Part shown: piece after piece, positions 1 through 8,332 of the stretch
How positions within the stretch are numbered: position 1 is the stretch's first letter
How the letters are laid out: each line of letters starts with the position of its first letter
DNA from: Pontibacter silvestris
GTDB taxonomy: Bacteria; Bacteroidota; Bacteroidia; Cytophagales; Hymenobacteraceae
Assembly (NCBI RefSeq): GCF_020907275.1
Contig: NZ_JAJJWI010000006.1
Location: forward strand, 1-64,000
Direction of reading: 5' to 3'
DNA: 64,000 bases
The notes under the pieces: generated by a model
Seen by the model: the letters and a program-made list of their open reading frames with translations, nothing else
The model's database searches: none
What the model was told of the DNA's origin: nothing
Program-made: the position numbers and the translations under genes

Positions 1-326
1 GAGAGACCGTGCTTTTTTTAAAAGCATAAAATATTCTAAAGCTTTTTTTATAGTGCTGTATTAAACTATTGTAATATCTTATCTTGAGACAAGGAAATCT
101 TATTCCTGTTGGTTTATTTCCGTTATAAAATAGTTAGTTAGAGTTAATATCCCTTCACCTCTTGTATTAAACATAAGATAAGTTAGCTTAATACAAAGGC
201 TAGGTCATATTAGCCTTAGTAACTATCTCATATTTCTAGTATTTTTAATCTTTTTATAAAGGTAAGAGTATATCACAGGCAATAGTAAACATTGCTTTTC
301 TAGCTATTCCTCTATAACTTGTTGCT
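1..326. other. AT-rich intergenic DNA at left edge
   Basis: No open reading frame or RNA gene is recognisable here. A short T-run hairpin (7-bp arms TGCTTTT/AAAAGCA, about 10-26) could be the end of a gene outside the window. The rest is the upstream region of the BatA-domain gene; no promoter can be assigned with confidence. Confidence 0.5.
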
Positions 327-2336
327 ATGGCATTTCTATATCCTTCCTTCCTGTTTGCCTTGTCAGCTATATCTGTTCCGGTTATTTTACACCTGGTGCA
401 ACTTCGGCGTGCTAAACGAATAGAGTTTAGTAATGTTAGGTTTATTCAGGCATCGAAAGATCTTACTGCAAGCCAACGAACACTTAAAGAATGGTTGATT
501 CTGCTTTGTAGGATATTTTTTATTATCTTTTTAGTACTCGCTTTTGCACAGCCGTTTTTACCGGCTGCTGAGTCTGTTGCTGCTGCTGATGCATCAGATG
601 TAACTGTGGTAGTGGACAATTCTTATAGTATGCAGAACATGCAGGAAGGAGAGGATTTAGATTTATTAACAGCAGCTGTGGACAAAGCCCATAGTGTGTT
701 AGATCTTTTCCCTGTCAGTACAGCCTTTTCCATTGTTTCAAGCAATAAGTCAAATTTAGGTTCGTCAGTACAGGCAGGTGAAGCCGGTTCGTTACTTGAT
801 AATTTAGCTTTTACGGCAAATACGACTGGCACTGTCGGAAGAAATAGTCGTAATGCTTCACATATATTTCTGATTTCTGATTTTCAGAAGAGCACTTACA
901 ACTCACGTCTGCTGTCTGAACTGGACTCAACATGTCAAATCCATATTCTGCCACTTAAAGGAGCTACAACTACGAATATTGCTATAGATTCAGCTTATCT
1001 GGAAGATGAGTTTATACGACCTGCATCTGATAATTTACTCCATGTAAGAATCTTTAATGCAGGTAATGAACCTGTAAAGGATGTTCCTGTTAAATTGTTT
1101 ATTGACAATCAGCAAGTAGCTGCTTTAAGTATAGACATAGCTGCCAAACAGGCAGCAGAAGCAGTGCTTAGTTTTAGATTAAACGGAGGAAGTCTAAAAA
1201 AAGCTTATGTGCAGGTAGAGGATTTTCCGGTTGAGTTTGATAATGCCTACTATTTTACTTTAGCTCCTTCTGCTACCATAGAAATAGCGGAAATAACAGA
1301 TAACGCTGTAAACTCGGTACAACGCCTGTATGGGAATGAATCATTCTTTAGGCTTAGCCAGTTTAATGCTGGTAATCTTGATTATGCACAGGTTAATGCA
1401 TCCCAGCTTATTGTCTTAAATCAGGTAAGCAGCTTGTCTCCTGCTTTAGCAGCTTCAGTAGCAAATTATGTTAATTCCGGAGGTACTGTAGCCGTAATAC
1501 CAGCTGCTAAAGGTGATGTTAATGGATATGAGTCCTTGTTTCAGAACCTGAGCGTGCCGGCTACTATGTCTGAAGCTTCAGCTGAAGCAACAAAAACAAT
1601 GCTCAATGCACCTGATCCGGAAAATCCTTTTTTCAAGAGCATCTTTTCGGATTATGACCCTAAAATGGAAATGCCGGAAGCTGTTCGGAGCGTTATTTGG
1701 GCGAGAGCTTCAGAAGATGTTTTGAAATACAGAGGTGGAGCTCCTTTTTTATCGCGGTTTGATAGGGGCAAAGGGCATCTGTTTCTAATGGCAGCGCCGC
1801 TGGGAGATGATTTTAGCAGCTTGGCCAGCCATGCTTTATTTGTGCCTATCATGTACAAAATAGCTATTTCTAGTTATAAACAAGAGCAGCAACTATCTTA
1901 TACGCTGGCAGAGGGTACCATTAGTTTGCCTGCCGGTGGTATCAACTCTACCCGTGAAGGCGTTTACAAACTACAGCACGATAGCCTGGCATTTATTCCG
2001 GAACAGCAAATACGGGGCAGGCGCTTATATTTTACTGTTCCTTCTGAAATGGGAGAGGCTGGATTTTATAATTTACAGCTTCAGGATTCTACTTATACCA
2101 CACTTGCTTTTAATTATAGCCAGGAAGAGTCTTATCTGGAGCAATATTCTCCGGATGAATTACGCGGCCTGGCAGGTAAAAACCGAGAAAATATTCATGT
2201 CTATGATTACGGAGACGCATTTTCTGTAAAAGGTGAGTTCGAAAAACAATTTTTTGGCGTTAAGCTTTGGAAATATTGCCTAATATTGTGTCTGTTTTTC
2301 TTAATGGCCGAAATAGCACTTGTTAGACTCCTCTGA
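327..2336 (+). CDS. BatA-domain (VWA-like) membrane protein
   Basis: A 669-aa membrane protein. The first 85 residues fit the BatA/aerotolerance N-terminal domain: a hydrophobic segment at about 5-23, a basic loop with LRRAKRIEFSN, and a second membrane segment at about 57-77. A von Willebrand A-like domain follows, with a MIDAS-type DNSYSM at about 95-100. The long middle part should be periplasmic. A final membrane segment (about 650-668) anchors the C-terminus. Family knowledge: Bat-type proteins in Bacteroidota are linked to stress tolerance and envelope functions, but the exact role is unknown. It is the first gene of an apparent operon; its stop lies 1 nt before the next start, suggesting translational coupling. 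Confidence 0.85.
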   Translation: MAFLYPSFLFALSAISVPVILHLVQLRRAKRIEFSNVRFIQASKDLTASQRTLKEWLILLCRIFFIIFLVLAFAQPFLPAAESVAAADASDVTVVVDNSYSMQNMQEGEDLDLLTAAVDKAHSVLDLFPVSTAFSIVSSNKSNLGSSVQAGEAGSLLDNLAFTANTTGTVGRNSRNASHIFLISDFQKSTYNSRLLSELDSTCQIHILPLKGATTTNIAIDSAYLEDEFIRPASDNLLHVRIFNAGNEPVKDVPVKLFIDNQQVAALSIDIAAKQAAEAVLSFRLNGGSLKKAYVQVEDFPVEFDNAYYFTLAPSATIEIAEITDNAVNSVQRLYGNESFFRLSQFNAGNLDYAQVNASQLIVLNQVSSLSPALAASVANYVNSGGTVAVIPAAKGDVNGYESLFQNLSVPATMSEASAEATKTMLNAPDPENPFFKSIFSDYDPKMEMPEAVRSVIWARASEDVLKYRGGAPFLSRFDRGKGHLFLMAAPLGDDFSSLASHALFVPIMYKIAISSYKQEQQLSYTLAEGTISLPAGGINSTREGVYKLQHDSLAFIPEQQIRGRRLYFTVPSEMGEAGFYNLQLQDSTYTTLAFNYSQEESYLEQYSPDELRGLAGKNRENIHVYDYGDAFSVKGEFEKQFFGVKLWKYCLILCLFFLMAEIALVRLL

Positions 2337-2337
2337 T

Positions 2338-3612
2338 ATGAAAGTACTCCTGCAAGCAGTTACCATTTATCACCCTGAATCTGAATTTCACCAGCAAAAC
2401 CAAAACATTCTGATAGAAGATGGGGCTATAGTTTATATAGGACCCGATGTAAAAGAATCAGACCAGCTAATTAGCATAGACGGCCTGTGCGTATCAACAG
2501 GTTGGATAGATATGTTTGCTTATGTTGGTGAGCCTGGGCTGGAATACAAAGAAGACCTGGAAACACTGGCGGCGGCGGCAGCGGCCGGAGGATTTACAGA
2601 AGTACTTTGTTTACCTAATACAAACCCTGTCGTGCAGAGCAAAGGGGCTGTAACCTTTGTAAAGAATAAATCAGCACAGCTACCTGTTACATTACACCCC
2701 GCTGGCGCTGTAACTATAGATGCAGAAGGCAAAGACCTGACAGAAATGATAGATCTGCACCAAGCAGGTGCTATTGCCTTTACAGATGGACTTAGGGCAA
2801 TACAAGGGGCTGACATGGTACTGAAGGCACTGCAGTATATGCAGATCTTTAACGGATTGCTCATGAACCATCCGGAGAATACGCGATTAATGGATCATGG
2901 GCAGATGCATGAAGGGCAGGCAAGTACAAGACTTGGTATGAAAGGCATGCCATCGCTGGCCGAAGAAGTGGCCGTGACCAGAGATATCCAGCTATTAGCG
3001 TATACAGGAGGTAAGCTTCACTTTTCATTACTCTCAAGTGCAGCGTCTATAGAGGCTGTTCGTAAAGCAAAGGCTGAGGGTTTACAGGTTACCTGCGATG
3101 TGGCTAGTTACCAGGCCTCCTTTACAGATGAAACGATCGCCTCTTTTGATACTAATTTTAAGGTAAATCCTCCTTTCAGATCAGTAACTGATGTAGAAGC
3201 CATAAAACGTGGGCTGGCAGATGGCACGATAGATGTGCTTGTTTCGGCGCATATTCCTCAGGATACGGAGGCAAAGAAGCTGGAGTTTGATCTGGCGGAG
3301 TTTGGTATCATTAACCTGGAAACGGCTTTTGCCGTTGCGAATTCTTCTTTAAGGGATACTTTATCCACAGAAGCATTGGTAGAGAAGTTTACCATGAATC
3401 CCCGCAGAATTTTAGGCTTGCCGATACCACAAATTGCCGTTGGCGAAACTGCTAATCTTACTCTTTTCCACCCTGACCAGGTATGGACTCCAGTCATTGG
3501 TGAATTCAAGTCAAAGTCAGATAACAGCCCATTTGTAGGGCAGGCGCTGAAAGGGAAAGTAGCAGGTATCATTCATAAAGGGCAGGTGGTGCTTAATCAT
3601 TCTAGTAAATAA
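2338..3612 (+). CDS. Dihydroorotase-family protein (PyrC-like), probably lacking the metal site
   Basis: About 424 aa, amidohydrolase/dihydroorotase family. The overall fold is clear: GWIDM..GEPG at 55-67, LPNTNP, MNHPEN with H178, KVNPPFR, and FGIINLETAF near the C-terminus. ATG 2338 is preferred over an upstream in-frame TTG (2320) because it lies 1 nt after the previous stop and the protein then starts like its family. The catalytic signature is degraded. The usual D-x-H-x-H-x-R is D58-M-F60-A-Y62-V-G64, so both zinc histidines and the substrate arginine are gone. LHIxHVS is LHFSLLS (His to Leu at 231). TDHAPH is SAHIPQ, with Ala304 in place of the catalytic Asp. Family knowledge: inactive PyrC' proteins can support aspartate transcarbamoylase. 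I infer a structural or divergent role; an annotation as simple dihydroorotase may be wrong. Confidence 0.85.
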   Translation: MKVLLQAVTIYHPESEFHQQNQNILIEDGAIVYIGPDVKESDQLISIDGLCVSTGWIDMFAYVGEPGLEYKEDLETLAAAAAAGGFTEVLCLPNTNPVVQSKGAVTFVKNKSAQLPVTLHPAGAVTIDAEGKDLTEMIDLHQAGAIAFTDGLRAIQGADMVLKALQYMQIFNGLLMNHPENTRLMDHGQMHEGQASTRLGMKGMPSLAEEVAVTRDIQLLAYTGGKLHFSLLSSAASIEAVRKAKAEGLQVTCDVASYQASFTDETIASFDTNFKVNPPFRSVTDVEAIKRGLADGTIDVLVSAHIPQDTEAKKLEFDLAEFGIINLETAFAVANSSLRDTLSTEALVEKFTMNPRRILGLPIPQIAVGETANLTLFHPDQVWTPVIGEFKSKSDNSPFVGQALKGKVAGIIHKGQVVLNHSSK

Positions 3613-3665
3613 ATTAAAATTATATAGTTCGAAACAGGCTATAAGTCTAAAGAACAAGAACAGGC

Positions 3666-4175
3666 ATGTTTAATCAAGCAATAATTAGAGTAGGCGTACG
3701 CTATGGTGTGCTAAGCGGTATAGCCTGCTTTGTGGTGGTGTTGGTACTCTATTTTGTTGGCGTAAACCCTTTTGGAAATATGGGCAGAATAAGTTTTGTG
3801 CCTATACCAGTGTTTATACTTTTGGCAATCAAATATTATAAGAAGTACAACGATACCGAACTGGGCTTTTTAAGTGGTTTACGTGTTGGGCTTTCTACAT
3901 CTTTTTATACCGCCTTAACTGCCTCTTTACTTGTTTTAGCATTAATTTACCTAGTAGGGCCTGAACTGCTGCAAAGGCATATAACAGAGATGCAGACATT
4001 GCTTACTGATACAAAGGAGGAACAAATAGCAGTTATTGGGCAGGAGAATTTTGATAAAGCTTATGAAGCGATGTCTTCACTTACTCCGGGCATGCTGGCT
4101 GCTGATGATTTTATCAGGCGGTTGTTGGCAGGAGCCGCTTTTGCCCTTGTTGGTGCCGTTTTTTTTCGGAAATAG
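3666..4175 (+). CDS. DUF4199-type membrane protein (first copy)
   Basis: 169 aa with about four hydrophobic segments (roughly 14-32, 42-57, 78-100 and 148-166) and a soluble acidic stretch near 105-145. This matches the small Bacteroidota-specific DUF4199 membrane family, whose function is unknown. The next gene encodes a second member and then come two glycosyltransferases, so an envelope role is plausible, but this is inference from context. It follows the dihydroorotase-like gene by 53 bp and is probably in the same transcript. Confidence 0.75.
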   Translation: MFNQAIIRVGVRYGVLSGIACFVVVLVLYFVGVNPFGNMGRISFVPIPVFILLAIKYYKKYNDTELGFLSGLRVGLSTSFYTALTASLLVLALIYLVGPELLQRHITEMQTLLTDTKEEQIAVIGQENFDKAYEAMSSLTPGMLAADDFIRRLLAGAAFALVGAVFFRK

Positions 4176-4207
4176 TAGTACATGTAAAACTATAAAAAGA
4201 TAAACCA

Positions 4208-4726
4208 ATGATTGAAAAAGAGCCTTCTGTTTTCTCTGTTGCACTTAAATACGGTTTTGTAGGTGCCCTGATAGGGGTTGTTTACTCGCTTATCTTAATG
4301 GTGACCAACCTGAACACCAATCCCTGGCTTAGTACTTTAAGTTATGTTATCCTGATAGGTACTATTGTGGTAGCTATGCAGCAATATAAAAAGAGTAACT
4401 ATGGCTATATGTCTTATGGACAGGGGCTGGGAATAGGCACGCTTGTATCAGCTATGTTTGGCGTGTTCGGTAGTGTCTTTACTTATATCTATACTACTTT
4501 TGTTGATCCTAATTTTATGGATAACATGATGGAACAACAGCGTATTGAATTAGAAAACAGAGGTATGAGTGATGAGCAGATTGATCAGGCTATTGCGATG
4601 AGCCAGCAGTTTGCCAGTCCGGCACTTTTAGTAGTATGGGGCATCCTTCTTTATATAATAGTGGGTTTTATTCTGTCGCTCATAGTTTCTGCGATCATGA
4701 AAAATTCGCGTCCGGAGTTTGAATAA
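4208..4726 (+). CDS. DUF4199-type membrane protein (second copy)
   Basis: 172 aa, tandem relative of the preceding gene: four predicted membrane segments (about 15-33, 40-57, 78-99, 139-164) and a Met/Gln-rich acidic segment before the last one. The two share only general layout, so the duplication is old. The stop is 3 nt before the downstream glycosyltransferase start, which points to one transcript and possibly an accessory role at the membrane for glycan or lipid assembly. No specific function can be given. Confidence 0.75.
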   Translation: MIEKEPSVFSVALKYGFVGALIGVVYSLILMVTNLNTNPWLSTLSYVILIGTIVVAMQQYKKSNYGYMSYGQGLGIGTLVSAMFGVFGSVFTYIYTTFVDPNFMDNMMEQQRIELENRGMSDEQIDQAIAMSQQFASPALLVVWGILLYIIVGFILSLIVSAIMKNSRPEFE

Positions 4727-4729
4727 AAG

Positions 4730-5704
4730 ATGCAATACCCTTACGATATTTCGGTAGTAGTTCCGCTTTTTAACGAAGAAGAGTCCCTGCCTGAACTGGT
4801 GCGCTGGATTAAAAGAGTGATGCATGCGCATGAGTTTTCTTATGAAATTATACTGGTGGATGATGGAAGCACAGATCGGTCGTGGGACGTTATTCATGAT
4901 TTAGGGGCTGAAGACAATACGGTGAAAGGTATCAGCTTTAACCGGAACTATGGTAAGTCTGCTGCCTTAAACGAGGGCTTTAAACGCTGTTCAGGGGAGG
5001 TCGTGATTACTATGGATGCCGACCTGCAGGATAGCCCGGAAGAGATACCGGCTTTGTATGATATGATTAAGCACCAAAAGTTTGATATGGTGTCTGGTTG
5101 GAAAAAGAAGCGTTATGACCCGCCTAGTAAAACTGTTCCTACGAAGCTCTTTAACGCTGCCACCCGTAAGCTTTCAGGTATTCAGCTGCACGACTTTAAC
5201 TGTGGTTTAAAAGCTTACCGGCAGTTACTGGTGAAAAGCATTGAAGTGCATGGCGAAATGCACCGCTATATACCTGTAATTGCCAAGTGGAATGGCTTTA
5301 CAAAGATAGGAGAGAAGGTAGTACAGCACCAGGAGCGGAGATATGGCACCACCAAGTTCGGACTGGAACGCTTTGTGTATGGCTTCCTTGATTTACTTTC
5401 TATTACCTTTGTGAGCCGCTTTAAGAAGCGCCCGATGCACTTTTTTGGTACCTTAGGCACTTTGTCTTTTGTAGTGGGATTAGGCATTACTTTTTGGCTT
5501 ATTGTGCAGAAGGTATTCCAGTTGTATGGCGATGGGCGTGTGCGTGATGTAGTAGATCAGCCTTTATTCTTTTTGGCACTGGTAGCTGTGATAGTTGGGG
5601 TACAACTGTTTTTAGCTGGCTTTTTAGCGGAGATGGTTTCCATGGCTTCATCCCGAAGAAATGAGTACTTAATTCGGGACCGTGTCGGTATGATAAAGAA
5701 ATAA
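4730..5704 (+). CDS. Family 2 glycosyltransferase with C-terminal membrane anchor
   Basis: 324 aa. Residues about 5-230 form a GT2 (GT-A fold) domain with VVVPLFNEEESLPEL, the nucleotide-sugar motif ILVDDGSTD, and MDADLQDSPEEI carrying the metal-binding DAD. Two hydrophobic segments follow (about 236-258 and 275-302). This layout is that of DPM1/GtrB-like enzymes that load a sugar from NDP-sugar onto polyprenyl phosphate on the cytoplasmic face. Donor and acceptor are not predictable. The stop overlaps the next glycosyltransferase start by 1 nt (TAATG), so the two are translated together. Confidence 0.9.
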   Translation: MQYPYDISVVVPLFNEEESLPELVRWIKRVMHAHEFSYEIILVDDGSTDRSWDVIHDLGAEDNTVKGISFNRNYGKSAALNEGFKRCSGEVVITMDADLQDSPEEIPALYDMIKHQKFDMVSGWKKKRYDPPSKTVPTKLFNAATRKLSGIQLHDFNCGLKAYRQLLVKSIEVHGEMHRYIPVIAKWNGFTKIGEKVVQHQERRYGTTKFGLERFVYGFLDLLSITFVSRFKKRPMHFFGTLGTLSFVVGLGITFWLIVQKVFQLYGDGRVRDVVDQPLFFLALVAVIVGVQLFLAGFLAEMVSMASSRRNEYLIRDRVGMIKK

Positions 5705-6846
5705 TGGCAAGACGTATTGTAATTGTCGGGCCAGCATATCCATTGCGAGGTGGTGGTATGGCCACTTTTAACGAACGACTGGCCTTTGCTTTTCAGGAGG
5801 CAGGCGATGAGGTGGATATTGTAACCTTTAGCCTGCAGTACCCTTCTTTTTTGTTTCCGGGCAAAAGCCAGTATTCCGAAGAAGCGGCCCCTAAAGGATT
5901 ACGTATAAAGGTGCTTATCAACTCAGTTAACCCTATCAGTTGGGTGCGTACAGGAAATTACATTAGAAATTTAAAGCCTGACATTGTTATTTTCCGGTAC
6001 TGGCTACCTTTTATGGGACCAGCTTTAGGTACTATCGCCCGTATTATCCGGAGAAATAAGCACAGCCGCTTACTAGCTATTACAGATAATGTAGTGCCGC
6101 ATGAAAAGCGACCCGGAGATGTATCTTTTACAAAATACTTTCTTCGTGCCTGCCATGGCTTCCTGACTATGTCGCGTGCTGTGCAGCAGGACCTGCAACG
6201 CTTTGAGCCTACGAAACCAAACCTGTACCTGGCGCATCCGCTTTACGATAATTTTGGTGCAACTGAAACCAAGGAAGAAGCCTGTGCTGCATTAGACCTG
6301 ACCCCAGCCTCTAAATATGTTCTTTTCTTTGGCTTTATTCGAGCTTATAAAGGACTAGACCTCTTATTGAAGGCTTTTGCAGACCCAAGGTTGAAGCAGA
6401 ACCCAAACATGAAGCTGATTATAGCCGGAGAGTTTTATGAAGATGCTGCGCCTTATAAGAAGCTAATAGACGAACATAAGCTACAGGAACAACTGGTGCT
6501 GCGAACTGATTTTATACCAAATGCGGAAGTGCGCCATTATTTCTGTGCTGCTGATCTGGTGGTGCAGCCGTACAAACATGCCACCCAAAGTGGCGTAACA
6601 CAGGTTGCATATCATTTTGATAAACCGATGGTGGTTACCAATGTTGGCGGCCTTGCTGAACTGATACCCGCTGGGGAAGTGGGTTATGTAGTAGCACCAG
6701 AACCTGATGCTATTGCCAATGCCATCTCTGAGTTTTATGCGTCTGATAAAGCCTCTTTCTTTGCCCAAAACATTAAGCATCATAAAAAGCAGTTTAGCTG
6801 GAATAACTTTGTTAAAGGCGTGTATGCCTTAGCAGCCGAAGTATGA
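5704..6846 (+). CDS. Family 4 glycosyltransferase
   Basis: 380 aa, soluble. The N-terminus has the Rossmann motif IVGPAYPLRGGGMATF of GT-B enzymes. The C-terminal half has LFFGFIRAYKGLDLLL and VVQPYKHATQSGVTQVAY, the region that in GT4 retaining transferases holds the donor phosphate- and nucleotide-binding residues; the canonical E-x7-E is degenerate here. It starts on the stop codon of the GT2 gene and is the last gene of the 0.3-6.8 kb operon. Role inferred: assembly of a cell-surface or secreted glycan. I see no strong terminator directly behind it. Confidence 0.9.
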   Translation: MARRIVIVGPAYPLRGGGMATFNERLAFAFQEAGDEVDIVTFSLQYPSFLFPGKSQYSEEAAPKGLRIKVLINSVNPISWVRTGNYIRNLKPDIVIFRYWLPFMGPALGTIARIIRRNKHSRLLAITDNVVPHEKRPGDVSFTKYFLRACHGFLTMSRAVQQDLQRFEPTKPNLYLAHPLYDNFGATETKEEACAALDLTPASKYVLFFGFIRAYKGLDLLLKAFADPRLKQNPNMKLIIAGEFYEDAAPYKKLIDEHKLQEQLVLRTDFIPNAEVRHYFCAADLVVQPYKHATQSGVTQVAYHFDKPMVVTNVGGLAELIPAGEVGYVVAPEPDAIANAISEFYASDKASFFAQNIKHHKKQFSWNNFVKGVYALAAEV

Positions 6847-7121
6847 ATTTAGGGTTTTACTGATCTTAACGTTGTTAAAAATCGCAGAGGCTGAATTAAA
6901 GTGCATGTTCCTATCGGCCATTGAATAAAGCAGGCGACCATTTGCAGATGCCATCTGAAAGTACGCGAGGTTTGTTACCTGCATTGTCAATGGCAACTAT
7001 GCTGGCTGGGGCTTGCTTTATTCTGTTGTTAGGGCTCGTTTATTAATATCATTTTCCACACTCCATTACTTGCTCCTAGATTGGCTGACCTCTTGAGACT
7101 AGATATTTAGTATTACCAGTC

Positions 7122-7307
7122 TCACAATTCGGAACTTGCTTTTCTGTCTTTATTTATTTGAGAACGAATTCTAGCTATCATAGCTACTGCAGTAATTATG
7201 ATAATGATTTTGCCATTGTTCTCTTGGAATAAGAAAACACTTCCGATAACCCATAAACAGATAGAAATCAAACCCATAACCTTGGTCTTTTTCGGGATTT
7301 TATCCAT
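7122..7307 (-). CDS. Small hypothetical membrane protein
   Basis: 61 aa with a basic N-terminus (MDKIPKKTK), two hydrophobic segments (about 10-27 and 33-46) and a charged tail. I do not recognise a family. It lies downstream of the CPBP protease gene on the same strand, in an AT-rich patch that has no housekeeping genes. The coherent charge and hydrophobicity pattern favours a real gene, but length and lack of known homologues keep confidence moderate. Confidence 0.5.
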   Translation of the reverse strand: MDKIPKKTKVMGLISICLWVIGSVFLFQENNGKIIIIITAVAMIARIRSQINKDRKASSEL

Positions 7308-7353
7308 GACAGCGACTTTTTAGGTATAACATACTTTTTTGATGCTACTAACG

Positions 7354-7424
7354 TTTACTGCACATATAACGTAATGGGCTAAAATGCGCTTTAGTGCATT
7401 TTAGGTGTGGTTGTGTGCAGTAAA
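7354..7424. repeat. Nested palindrome between two accessory genes
   Basis: Outer arms TTTACTGCACA (7354-7364) and TGTGCAGTAAA (7414-7424) are perfect inverted repeats. Inside are a second perfect pair, CTAAAATGC (7379-7387) and GCATTTTAG (7396-7404). The element sits 2 bp from the CPBP gene stop and may act as its terminator, or may be an intergenic repeat linked to the accessory patch. Only one copy was seen in the window. Confidence 0.6.
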
Positions 7425-7426
7425 TT

Positions 7427-8110
7427 TTAGTTCATTAGAATGTAGTAAAAAAAGCCACCAAAAGCATTAGTGATATTGTGAGCAATGATACAAGGTACTA
7501 TAGAGTCTGTTTTTGCCCTAAGCCACGCTAATGCTATTGCAGCAGTGGAAGTATAAGTAAAAACTAAAAAAGCCTCAACTCCCGATGTTTGAAGAATATG
7601 CAAGATGCCAAAAGGCAAGGCTTGTAAAACCATTAATATCCAAACCCCTTTACTTGAGAGATTATGCTGTTTTGCATAATAAAGTAAGAAACCGAAAACC
7701 AATCCTCTTAAACCAAGCTCTTCGCCTAATCCAGGCATTGTAGCTTCATAAATGTAATATTCAACGCTTTCAAGTTCGGCTGGCGCATCTCCAATCGTTT
7801 TCGCAATTACAGAAAAAGTAATTATGAATAATGCTGTGAGTACAGATATCAAGAGCCATTGGTTATGTTTCGGTATCGATAAACCCAGTAATTCTTTAGG
7901 TCTTTTGAAAAAGCTCGCAAAGATTAAAACAATCAGAATACTTGCTATTTGCTGCCCCCAACCCATTTGAAGCTTCAGTCCTAAAGCTTTTTGAATAATT
8001 GACCCTGCTACAACTGAAGAAAAGTAAACTATGAAGGAAATTATTGCCCAAAGTATTGGCCTTTTTCTTAGTATGGTTAAAGCCTTTACGCCTTGCCAAC
8101 TTTTATACAT
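7427..8110 (-). CDS. CPBP family intramembrane glutamic protease
   Basis: 227 aa, about six to eight membrane segments. The three motifs of the CPBP (Rce1/CAAX-like) family are in order: EELGLRG (EExxxR) near 130, FGILH (FxxxH) near 180, and HNITN (HxxxN) near 212. Such proteins cleave substrates within the membrane, or act as bacteriocin-immunity or stress proteins; the substrate here is unknown. It is alone with a tiny hypothetical gene in an AT-rich patch between the glycosyltransferase operon and purB, flanked on its 3' side by a nested palindrome, which suggests accessory DNA. Confidence 0.85.
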   Translation of the reverse strand: MYKSWQGVKALTILRKRPILWAIISFIVYFSSVVAGSIIQKALGLKLQMGWGQQIASILIVLIFASFFKRPKELLGLSIPKHNQWLLISVLTALFIITFSVIAKTIGDAPAELESVEYYIYEATMPGLGEELGLRGLVFGFLLYYAKQHNLSSKGVWILMVLQALPFGILHILQTSGVEAFLVFTYTSTAAIALAWLRAKTDSIVPCIIAHNITNAFGGFFYYILMN

Positions 8111-8278
8111 GCTTTTATTTTATGTTTGTTTTGTACACAACTTGAGTATAAACGAAATAAACTACTTTTATACTGCCAAATATAACAAATAACAGTAATC
8201 GAACTAATGAACAAATTAAAGTTTGGATGGATGCTTGTGTCCGTTTATAGAGAAAGGTGTGAACAAGAACAAAAGCAA

Positions 8279-8318
8279 GAAAGCCCCTTGCAGGAATACC
8301 TACAAGGGGCTTTCTTTT
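8279..8318 (-). terminator. Terminator behind purB
   Basis: A perfect 12-bp stem GAAAGCCCCTTG (8279-8290) / CAAGGGGCTTTC (8303-8314) with a 12-nt loop, 15 bp past the purB stop. It could also work on the plus strand, where the stem runs into TTTCTTTT. Confidence 0.85.
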
Positions 8319-8332
8319 AATTAAAGTCTTCT

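Noticed and set aside
6948-7046. 32-codon plus-strand ORF with a hydrophobic C-terminal half, starting MPSESTRGLLPAL
   Set aside because: No promoter, terminator or known family supports it; it may be chance or a gene remnant.
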